From contig NVTJ01000063.1 in the NCBI GenBank assembly GCA_002401545.1, positions 1 through 5,622 of the forward strand: a DNA stretch of 5,622 nucleotides, in the 5' to 3' direction. Shown one piece after another: positions 1 to 5,102 of this stretch. Positions within the stretch are counted from its first letter, which is position 1, and each line of letters opens with the position of its first letter. The stretch comes from Alphaproteobacteria bacterium (GTDB lineage: Bacteria > Pseudomonadota > Alphaproteobacteria > Sphingomonadales > Emcibacteraceae). Both the position numbers and the translations under genes were made by a program. Under the pieces are notes generated by a model. That model was not told where the DNA came from, did not search any database, and worked only from the letters and a program-made list of their open reading frames with translations.

Positions 1-431
1 TTGCGCCCCAAAGCCAGCGCAAGTGCAGATTGGTCGGACAGGGGAATATAGATATTAACTTCATCCCGCAGGCCGGAAAATTTATAATAGCTACGGTAAT
101 AATCACTTTTCAGAAAATGATCCGGGGCAATGTCCCGCAACCGCAACGGCCCCTGAATGTCGCCCTCGGCAAAATGCTGATAGAAAGGGTCCAACAGATA
201 AGCCCCATCCAGATAGCTTGTCAGATTTTTCCGGTGATCCATATTATTCAGATTTTCATATAATATTTCCGGAATTCCCGCCTTGTGATACTGAAAAACG
301 ATGAAGCTTTCTATGGGGACCTGCAAAGATATAACCTTGAACAGATTCTCCGAAACCGCACGGTTACCGGACACTTCAAACAGCGCCGTAATTCCTTCGT
401 TCCAGTCATAAAAGTCTAATGTCACCGTCAT
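1..431 (-). CDS. LuxR-like transcriptional regulator, N-terminal part (cut by the left edge)
   Basis: This minus-strand frame is open from an ATG at 431 to the left edge, giving 143 codons. An in-frame TAG lies a few codons upstream, so this ATG is the earliest start, and a weak AGGG ribosome site precedes it. The visible part resembles the N-terminal sensory half of a group of proteobacterial LuxR-type regulators. The landmarks are 'YLDGAYLLDPFYQ' at about residues 73-85 and 'LRLRDIAPDHF' at about 96-106, followed by a 'SDYYRSYY' block and a 'DEVNIYIPL' strand. In that group the DNA-binding helix-turn-helix is at the C-terminus, which here would lie outside the window, so the class is assigned from the N-terminal half alone. 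It is probably a cytoplasmic ligand- or signal-responsive regulator. It is separated from the kdu-TRAP operon by 835 bases of relics, so there is no strong case that it controls that operon. Confidence 0.65.
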   Translation of the reverse strand, partial: MTVTLDFYDWNEGITALFEVSGNRAVSENLFKVISLQVPIESFIVFQYHKAGIPEILYENLNNMDHRKNLTSYLDGAYLLDPFYQHFAEGDIQGPLRLRDIAPDHFLKSDYYRSYYKFSGLRDEVNIYIPLSDQSALALALGR

Positions 432-600
432 TCTACAATATCCCTAATCCTGTTTAACGGGATAAGGCTCAGTTTGCTTCTCTTTGGGGAAATGATAAAT
501 ATAGCGAATAAAATTATATCAACGTCACACTCATTACGGGATAACGGCATGGAAATCATACTGTAGTCCAAAAAAAGATTTTTCTGACCGTTTTAACTTG
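432..600 (-). promoter_or_regulatory. Leader region of the LuxR-like gene
   Basis: No gene is seen here. The stretch is AT-rich and should hold the promoter of the regulator that starts at 431. On the minus strand a perfect TATAAT hexamer occurs at 513-518, but no good -35 element lies 16-18 bases upstream of it. A TTGATA at 517-522 could instead act as a -35 element, but the hexamer 17 bases downstream of it is a poor -10. The exact promoter is therefore unresolved. Confidence 0.25.
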
Positions 601-606
601 TCAGAA
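582..606. repeat. 7-bp perfect inverted repeat, possible operator
   Basis: TTCTGAC at 582-588 and GTCAGAA at 600-606 form a perfect dyad with an 11-base AT-rich centre. It lies about 150 bases upstream of the start of the LuxR-like gene and overlaps the end of the PAS_5-like relic. On the minus strand the hairpin is followed after a few bases by a run of seven T. It could therefore be an operator for the regulator or a weak terminator of the relic gene. Neither role can be decided from the sequence. Confidence 0.35.
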
Positions 607-756
607 CATAATATAGGGCCGTCTGTTTCCCACTGGATAATCATATCTGCATTTCATATGGCAATCAAGCATAGACAACTCATCCAGATATTTCCCGGTG
701 ACATCATGCCCCATTGCCTTAACTGATTCAGTCCCTACCAATCTGAATTTATACCG
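601..756 (-). pseudogene. Relic of a PAS_5-like (PF07310) domain protein
   Basis: An open minus-strand stretch of 51 codons ending in TGA at 601-603 reads 'RYKFRLVGTESVKAMGHDVT' and continues 'GKYLDEL'. This strongly resembles the centre of PAS_5 domains, where a strand of the type R-Y-x-x-R-L-V-G-T is followed by G-x-D-x-T-G-K-x-L-D-E. A later 'RYDYPVGNRRPY' block is compatible with the following PAS_5 helix, but the spacing between the blocks looks shortened and the frame then stops, well short of a full domain of about 130 residues or more. No start codon belongs to it, and its upstream side runs into the IS21 end at about 754-763. It is best read as a truncated, decaying gene. PAS_5 proteins are mostly small alphaproteobacterial proteins of unknown function. 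The match is from memory of the family pattern, not from a search. Confidence 0.55.
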
Positions 757-797
757 GCAAGGTGAGGATGCCGGTGCAATAATCCCCCACTGAGGCG

Positions 798-811
798 GCG
801 TAATATTACGC
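798..811. repeat. 14-bp perfect palindrome in the IS21 left end
   Basis: GCGTAATATTACGC is a perfect palindrome about 60 bases upstream of the istA start. It sits between two short inverted motifs, CACTGAGGCGG at 789-799 and CCGCCAGTG at 831-839. Within IS21 ends such repeats usually serve as transposase binding sites, and that is the most likely role here. Confidence 0.5.
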
Positions 812-871
812 TATTGGCCAGAGTAAAACTCCGCCAGTGTTAAGCTCTCTGTTTTGCGGAGGGCGTGGAGG

Positions 872-1099
872 GTGACGCGAGTGGAACTATATGGCCGCGT
901 ACGTCATGCGGTACTTATTGACGGCATGAGCCGCCGGGAAGCGGCGCGGATTTTTAGCATTGACCGTCGGACGGTTGACAAGATGCTGGTATTTCCGGTG
1001 CCACCCAGATATCGCCGCAAACGAAGACCCGTTCACCCGAAGTTTGATGCGTTCACGGGGATTATTGATCATATCCTTGAGGAGGATGGGCAACCTTGA
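872..1099 (+). pseudogene. istA: IS21 transposase IstA, N-terminal fragment
   Basis: This frame encodes 75 residues before a TGA at 1097-1099, against roughly 400-500 for a full IstA. The GTG at 872 is chosen because GGAGGG at 858-863 lies 8 bases before it, and because 'MTRVELYGRVR' is the normal beginning of IstA; a TTG at 854 would only add unrelated residues. Residues 18-40, including 'GMSRREAARIF' and 'DRRTVDKML', form the helix-turn-helix that recognises the element's ends. 'FTGIIDHILEED' at about 60-71 is the next conserved block. The match breaks off right after it, before the DDE catalytic domain, so the product could not catalyse transposition. A DNA-binding remnant might still be made, but there is no evidence that it is. 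Confidence 0.75.
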
Positions 1100-1266
1100 T
1101 CTTCCGTTCCATACCACCCAACACAACATGTTCTTCCATCAAGGCCAGCGATACAGGTTATCGCGTAAACAGGCCGGATACATGACTGCAAACCTAATAC
1201 GCTATCAATGAAAGTAATCCTTGCAAATCAGGAGGTGTCCATACATGACAGAGCCCTCAGGGCGCT
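1100..1266. other. Unassigned stretch between the IS21 fragment and dctM
   Basis: I see no supported gene here on either strand. All frames are short and none continues IstA, IstB or the PAS_5-like relic. A clear Shine-Dalgarno AGGAGGT at 1230-1236 precedes an ATG at 1245, but the resulting frame has only 18 codons and ends at 1301, antisense to the end of dctM. The region may be scar sequence left when the IS element was truncated. Confidence 0.4.
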
Positions 1267-1268
1267 CT
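1250..1268 (-). terminator. Possible hairpin at the end of the kdu-TRAP operon
   Basis: AGAGCCC at 1250-1256 can pair with GGG and CTCT at 1260-1268, giving a 7-bp stem with a 3-base loop and a 2-base bulge. It overlaps the dctM stop codon. No T run follows on the minus strand, so it is at best a weak or Rho-assisted terminator, or an mRNA 3'-end stabiliser. Confidence 0.25.
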
Positions 1269-2562
1269 ACAAACCAAACAGGTTTGGCAACCATTCGCTG
1301 AGAGCTGGCACAAAAGTGACCAGCGCCAGCACGGCGATCATAGCGGCATACATGGGCAGCACCGGCTTGACGATCTGCTGGATCGAGGTTTTGGCGATAC
1401 CGCAGCCCACGAATAATACACTACCCACCGGCGGCGTGCACAGGCCAATACACAGATTTAAAATCATCATAATGCCAAATTGCAGCGGCGAAATGCCTAT
1501 ACTCTCGGCGATCGGCAGGAAGATCGGGGTGAAGATCAATACCGCCGGGGTCATATCCATGAAAGTACCCACCAGCAACAGGATGATGTTGATCATGATC
1601 AGGATCACGATCGGATTGTCGGACAGGGACAGCATCAGGGTGGACAGGTCCTGGGGGATATTGGTATAAGAGAGTATCCATGACATGGCGCTGGAGACGG
1701 CAATCAAGAGCATCACTACCGCGGTGGTTTCTGCGGCTTTTAACAGGATTGACGGCAGCCGGCTCACCTTAACCTCCCGGTAAATGCCCACAGACAGCAG
1801 CAGGGAATAAAGCACCGCAATCACCCCGGCTTCGGTGGCGGTGAAGATGCCGCCGAGGATGCCGCCAATTACCAGAAAGATCAGAAACAAAGCCGGCATG
1901 GCCTCAAAACCGGTGCGGAAAACATCGGTGAAAGAAGCTTTTTTACCCACCGGATATTTGCGTATTTTGGCGTATATGGCGCAAACCACCATCAACGACA
2001 GCGCCACCAAAAAACCCGGAATATAACCAGCAATAAACAAAGAGGCGATCGAAACACCACCACTTGCCAGACTATAGATGATCAGGATATTGCTGGGCGG
2101 AATAAGCAGGCCGGTGGTTGAGGCGGTTACACTGACCGCCGCACTGAAAGCCGGGTCATAGCCCTCTTTTTTCATGGCCGGGATCATAAATCCACCAATG
2201 GCACTGGTGGCGGCCACCGCCGACCCCGATATGGCGCCAAACAGGGTGCTGGCGATCACATTGACCAGTGCCAGCCCACCAGGGAAATGCCCCAGAATGG
2301 CTTTGGCGAAATCGATCAGACGCCGAGCGATGCCGCCTTGGCCCATGAGAATGCCGGACAGAATGAAGAAAGGAATGGCCAGCAGGGCAAAGCCGTTGAT
2401 GCCCCCTGCCATACGCTGGGCCATTGTGGTCATGGCTGGGGTGGCATCGATGGTCACCATCATGGTCGCGAGGGTGGCAAGGCCAATGGATATGGAAATC
2501 GGCACATTGGATAACAACAGTAAAATAAATGTAACAATAAGAATGAATATTGATAAATCCAT
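1267..2562 (-). CDS. dctM: TRAP transporter large permease, DctM type
   Basis: This 431-residue protein has the usual length for a TRAP large membrane subunit and is hydrophobic throughout, with about a dozen predicted membrane segments. Landmarks are 'GAISGSAVAATSAIG' at 109-123, 'GLLIPPSNILIIY' at 151-163, 'FTATEAGVIAV' at 240-250, 'DMTPAVLIFTPIFLP' at 336-350 and 'GLCTPPVGSVLFVGCG' at 373-388. These belong to the DctM/SiaM family, whose members move the substrate through the inner membrane using a sodium gradient. The ATG at 2562 is preceded by AGGAG inside the end of dctQ, and only two bases separate the dctQ stop from this start, so the two are translationally coupled. It is the last gene of the leftward operon and ends normally with '...LPNLFGL'. 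The substrate is not shown by this subunit; an acidic sugar is inferred from the kduI-kduD context. Confidence 0.93.
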   Translation of the reverse strand: MDLSIFILIVTFILLLLSNVPISISIGLATLATMMVTIDATPAMTTMAQRMAGGINGFALLAIPFFILSGILMGQGGIARRLIDFAKAILGHFPGGLALVNVIASTLFGAISGSAVAATSAIGGFMIPAMKKEGYDPAFSAAVSVTASTTGLLIPPSNILIIYSLASGGVSIASLFIAGYIPGFLVALSLMVVCAIYAKIRKYPVGKKASFTDVFRTGFEAMPALFLIFLVIGGILGGIFTATEAGVIAVLYSLLLSVGIYREVKVSRLPSILLKAAETTAVVMLLIAVSSAMSWILSYTNIPQDLSTLMLSLSDNPIVILIMINIILLLVGTFMDMTPAVLIFTPIFLPIAESIGISPLQFGIMMILNLCIGLCTPPVGSVLFVGCGIAKTSIQQIVKPVLPMYAAMIAVLALVTFVPALSEWLPNLFGL

Positions 2563-2564
2563 GA

Positions 2565-3086
2565 TTATTCTCCTCTGCTTTCATTTGTGTCATCATCTGT
2601 TCTCAGATGAGGCTGTATGTAGACTTCACCATTGAGCATCGCCCGGATAAAATCCAGCGCATAGACGGTGATCAGCATCCCCGACAGCGGGATGACCAGA
2701 TAAACATAACCGATCCGCCAGCCAAGAGACGGGGAATATTGATTAAGCTCCAGGGTGAGCGCCACCAGTTGTCCACCGCCGTAAATCATCACGAGGACAG
2801 CAAATAAGGCGGAGGCGCCGTAAGAAAACAACGCCAGAGCTTTCTGTATCTCGGGACTTTGTTGTTCAACCAGATAACTGAGCCCCAGATGGGCCCGAGT
2901 GCGGTAGGCCCAGGCCGCCCCGAGCAGGCCAATCCAGATCAGCAGGAAACGCGCCAGCTCCTCGGTCCAGCTGCTGGGCGAGCTGGTGGCAAAACGGGTG
3001 AATATCTGCCAGGTGACATCAAGCACCATCAGTCCCATCAGCAGCACCAGAAGGCTGGATAATATTTTATCAAATACCTTAATCAT
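2565..3086 (-). CDS. dctQ: TRAP transporter small permease, DctQ type
   Basis: The product is a 173-residue inner-membrane protein with four predicted membrane segments at about 8-30, 44-61, 84-105 and 125-145, the standard DctQ topology. The family signature lies between helices 1 and 2: 'SWTEELARFLLIWIGLLGAA' at 39-58, followed by 'RTRAHLGL' at 62-69. With DctM it forms the membrane part of the TRAP transporter. The start at 3086 is preferred over one at 3158, which would add 24 non-family residues overlapping dctP. It has AAGGGG at 3096-3101 with a 9-base gap, and the protein then begins directly before helix 1. The gene overlaps the dctP stop by 8 bases, which indicates coupled translation. 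The C-terminal tail after helix 4 is short and acidic. Confidence 0.9.
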   Translation of the reverse strand: MIKVFDKILSSLLVLLMGLMVLDVTWQIFTRFATSSPSSWTEELARFLLIWIGLLGAAWAYRTRAHLGLSYLVEQQSPEIQKALALFSYGASALFAVLVMIYGGGQLVALTLELNQYSPSLGWRIGYVYLVIPLSGMLITVYALDFIRAMLNGEVYIQPHLRTDDDTNESRGE

Positions 3087-4086
3087 TACTATTGTCCCCT
3101 TTGACGTTGGCGATCCTTTGCATGAGATCATAGACTGGCTGCCCCCTGTAACTGTCATGCATACCTTTAACGGCCTGCTGAAAAGCGGTTTTATCGGGCT
3201 CTATCACGGTCACCCCCGCGTCCTTAACCGCCTGCAGCGCTTCGTCGGAGGATTGTTTCCACAGGGCTTTCTGGTAGGGTACGGAAAGACGGGCCGCTTC
3301 CTGCAGCCAGGCCTGTTGCTCAGGGGATAATTTGTTCCAGACCGGACCCGACATCAGCAGAATATCCGGCACGCTGGTATGCATATCCAGGGTATAATAG
3401 CGCGCCACCTCATAATGCTTGGAAAGATAGAAGCTCGGCGGGTTATTCTCGGCTCCGTCAACCACCCCCTGCTGCAGGGCAGTATAGAGTTCGCCAAAGG
3501 AGATCGGCGTTGCCGACCCCCCGAGCGCATTGACCATCAGCATGGAGGTTTTACTTTTCATCACCCGGATTTTAAGCCCCTTGAGGTCGGACGGTTTTCT
3601 GATCGGGGTGTCTATGGTATAAAAACTGCGGCTGCCTGCATCATAATAAGCCAGCCCGCGCAGGCGCACAGACTGACCGGCCAGCAACAACTCCTGGCCA
3701 ATCTCACCGTCCAGAACCTGCCAGAGATGGGCCTGATCGCGGAAGACATAAGGAATGGAAAAGACCTTCATCTGCGGCACAAAACTTTCCATGGGGCTGG
3801 TGGAGACCTTGGTCATGGCCAGTGATCCGATCTGCAGCAATTCCATCAGATCACGTTCTGAGCCCAATTGCCCGCTCGGGTAGATATCAATGCTCATAGT
3901 ACCGCCGGACAGTTCCCTTAAGCGCTGGTCCATAAAAACCATCGCTTTATGCACCGAGTGACCGGTGTCGAGGCCATGGGCAAGCTTCAGGGTGACATGG
4001 TCATCGTTTTGCTCACAGCCTGTAACAGCCACGGCCATAAATGCCAGCAATATTATATACCTTAGGGGATTTAATCGCATGATCAT
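3079..4086 (-). CDS. dctP: TRAP transporter substrate-binding protein, DctP family, predicted lipoprotein
   Basis: The 335-residue product matches the length and pattern of DctP/SiaP binding proteins. A short basic start and hydrophobic stretch (7-20) end in a lipobox V-T-G-C, with Cys24 as the probable lipidation site. Family landmarks follow: 'IYPSGQLGSERDLMELLQIG' at 68-87, 'GLKIRVMKS' at 170-178 with Arg174 as the conserved carboxylate-binding arginine, and 'GELYTALQQGVVDGAENNP' at 198-216. The run 'FYLSKHYEVARYYTLD' resembles sugar-acid binding members, so a hexuronate or related acidic sugar is the likely ligand, supported by kduD and kduI upstream. ATG 4086 is chosen because AGAGAA at 4093-4098 lies 6 bases before it. 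A GTG at 4101 lacks a ribosome site, and an ATG at 4080 is also possible. A lipid anchor is less usual for Gram-negative TRAP binding proteins, which are mostly soluble in the periplasm. Confidence 0.9.
   Translation of the reverse strand: MIMRLNPLRYIILLAFMAVAVTGCEQNDDHVTLKLAHGLDTGHSVHKAMVFMDQRLRELSGGTMSIDIYPSGQLGSERDLMELLQIGSLAMTKVSTSPMESFVPQMKVFSIPYVFRDQAHLWQVLDGEIGQELLLAGQSVRLRGLAYYDAGSRSFYTIDTPIRKPSDLKGLKIRVMKSKTSMLMVNALGGSATPISFGELYTALQQGVVDGAENNPPSFYLSKHYEVARYYTLDMHTSVPDILLMSGPVWNKLSPEQQAWLQEAARLSVPYQKALWKQSSDEALQAVKDAGVTVIEPDKTAFQQAVKGMHDSYRGQPVYDLMQRIANVKGDNSND
3096..3101 (-). promoter_or_regulatory. Ribosome binding site deciding the dctQ start
   Basis: AAGGGG on the minus strand, 9 bases before the ATG at 3086 and inside the end of dctP. 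It supports this ATG over the longer frame that begins at 3158. Confidence 0.6.
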
Positions 4087-4163
4087 TATTGTTTCTCTCA
4101 CAGTTAGGTGTGGATGCCATAGTATTTTTTATTTATAAATTGTTTTGTCCCCGCCAAATTACA

Positions 4164-4204
4164 GGTGAGAAATACCGATCAAAATAATGTTCTTCTTTCT
4201 CACC
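4164..4204. repeat. 9-bp perfect inverted repeat between kduD and dctP
   Basis: GGTGAGAAA at 4164-4172 and TTTCTCACC at 4196-4204 are perfect inverted copies around a 23-base AT-rich centre. The repeat begins 14 bases after the kduD stop, in the 132-base gap before dctP. The gap also holds a very AT-rich block at 4125-4145 that could carry a secondary promoter, though no convincing -35/-10 pair is seen. The arms could be paired operator half-sites, or in RNA a stem that stabilises or attenuates the message between the catabolic and transport genes. There is no T run, so a simple terminator is unlikely. Confidence 0.45.
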
Positions 4205-4218
4205 TTTCTCTCTATTAG

Positions 4219-4980
4219 TTACCGCGCCATCCATCCGCCATCGACAAGCATGATATGACCGTTGACATAATCGGATGCTTTGCTTGCCAGAAAAACAGCG
4301 GCACCAGCGAGGTCTTCAGGATTACCCCAGCGACCAGCGGGAATGCGGGCAGAGATCAACGCGTTGCGCTCTTCGTCTGCTCTGAGTGCCTCAGTGTTAT
4401 CCGTCGCAAAATAGCCCGGTGCGATGGCATTAACGTTCAGGCCTTTGGCGGCCCACTCATTAGCCAGCGCTTTGGTGAGCTGCATGACCGCGCCCTTGCT
4501 GGCTGCATAAGCCGGCACAGTGATGCCGCCAGAGAAACTGAGCAGCGAGGCGATATTGATGATCTTGCCATTGCCGCGCGCAAGCATATGTTTGCCAATG
4601 CCCCGTGACAATCTAAACACGCCGTTGATGTTGGTCTCCATCACCACATCCCAGTCTTCATCGCTGAAGTCTTCTGCTGGAGCACGGCGGATAGTGCCAG
4701 CGTTATTGACTAGAATATCAACCTGGCCAAAGGCCGCAATACTGTCCTCAACCAGTTGTTTCACCTCTGTTGCACTATCCTGTCTGCAGCCGAGGGCGAT
4801 AGCCTTGCGGCCAAGGGCACTTATTTTCTCAACCGTTTCAACGGCATTATCCACGTGTGACGCCACAGCGATAATATCAGCGCCTGCTTTCGCCAGGCCG
4901 ATGGCCATGCCCTGGCCCAAACCCCGGCTGGCACCGGTGATAACGGCAACCTTGCCGCTTAGATCAAATAAATCATTCAT
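4219..4980 (-). CDS. kduD: 2-dehydro-3-deoxy-D-gluconate 5-dehydrogenase KduD
   Basis: This 253-residue protein is a classical short-chain dehydrogenase/reductase of the KduD group. It shows the nucleotide-binding motif TGASRGLG at 15-22, NNAG at 92-95, and the catalytic set Asn117, Ser145, Tyr158 and Lys162 in 'YAASK'. The start 'MNDLFDLSGKVAVITGASRG' and the end 'DGGWMAR' are typical of KduD. The enzyme works in the cytoplasm, reducing 2,5-diketo-3-deoxygluconate to KDG with NAD(P)H. The ATG at 4980 has AAGAAAGG 8 bases upstream. The gene lies downstream of kduI in the same direction, which supports the name over the many other related dehydrogenases. Related gluconate 5-dehydrogenases would look similar, so the context matters for the call. 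All key residues are present and the length is normal. Confidence 0.9.
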   Translation of the reverse strand: MNDLFDLSGKVAVITGASRGLGQGMAIGLAKAGADIIAVASHVDNAVETVEKISALGRKAIALGCRQDSATEVKQLVEDSIAAFGQVDILVNNAGTIRRAPAEDFSDEDWDVVMETNINGVFRLSRGIGKHMLARGNGKIINIASLLSFSGGITVPAYAASKGAVMQLTKALANEWAAKGLNVNAIAPGYFATDNTEALRADEERNALISARIPAGRWGNPEDLAGAAVFLASKASDYVNGHIMLVDGGWMAR

Positions 4981-4994
4981 GATTGATGCCTTTC

Positions 4995-5048
4995 TTACAC
5001 GATGTAGCCCATGGCCAGGTGTTCCATATCGTCAAAATCCTGGTTCTC
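4995..5048 (-). pseudogene. Relic of a second KduI C-terminus
   Basis: Read on the minus strand, 17 codons and a TAA spell 'ENQDFDDMEHLAMGYIV'. The last residues of E. coli KduI, as I recall them, are 'ENQVFDDMDHVAVKDLR', so the match covers the whole tail at the same length. It is not the tail of the kduI reading in this window, which ends 54 bases earlier with a different version ('ENLDYTDM...'). The relic's stop lies 14 bases before the kduD start, just where a kduI gene would end in a kduI-kduD operon. Nothing KduI-like is seen upstream of the relic in its frame. It therefore looks like the leftover end of an earlier or duplicate kduI. The stretch is short, so chance is not fully excluded. 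Confidence 0.55.
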
Positions 5049-5060
5049 GCAACGACTTTG

Positions 5061-5086
5061 GTGACCATCCTTTGTGCGTTGGTCAC
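5061..5086. repeat. 7-bp perfect inverted repeat after kduI
   Basis: GTGACCA at 5061-5067 and TGGTCAC at 5080-5086 form a perfect dyad with a 12-base centre. It lies in the 54 bases between the kduI stop and the KduI-tail relic. It has no T run, so it is not a standard terminator. It may be an mRNA stem between kduI and kduD, or part of a rearrangement scar. Confidence 0.3.
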
Positions 5087-5102
5087 GGAGGAAAAATCTG
5101 CC

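Larger units (their letters stand above)
763..1099 (+). mobile_element. IS21-family insertion sequence fragment, left end
   Basis: The stretch carries a non-coding left end of about 110 bases and then the first 75 codons of an IstA-type transposase. The end probably begins near 763 with a TG, the usual terminal dinucleotide of IS21 elements. The leader holds inverted and palindromic motifs, including a CCGCC-type repeat at 789-799 and 831-839, which fits the multiple terminal repeats of this family. Most of istA, all of istB and the right end are missing. The element cannot move by itself. The left boundary is inferred from the point where the PAS_5-like similarity stops. Confidence 0.6.

Noticed and set aside
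777..1067. 11-bp inverted pair CAATAATCCCC (777-787) and GGGGATTATTG (1057-1067), considered as the two ends of a short element
   Set aside because: The second copy lies in the conserved IstA 'FTGIIDHIL' coding stretch, so it is probably coincidence rather than a terminal repeat.
887..1129. Minus-strand open frame of 80 codons opposite istA
   Set aside because: It is the complement of the recognised IstA N-terminus and shows no features of its own.
1208..1669. Plus-strand open frame of 153 codons antisense to dctM
   Set aside because: It is the complement of a well-supported membrane protein, resembles no family, and lies opposite conserved DctM motifs.
2174..2635. Plus-strand open frame of 153 codons antisense to dctM and dctQ
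   Set aside because: It is low in recognisable motifs and fully explained by the composition of the genes on the other strand.
3087..3158. Longer dctQ start at 3158
   Set aside because: It would add 24 non-hydrophobic residues overlapping dctP, while the ATG at 3086 has a good ribosome site and fits the family start.
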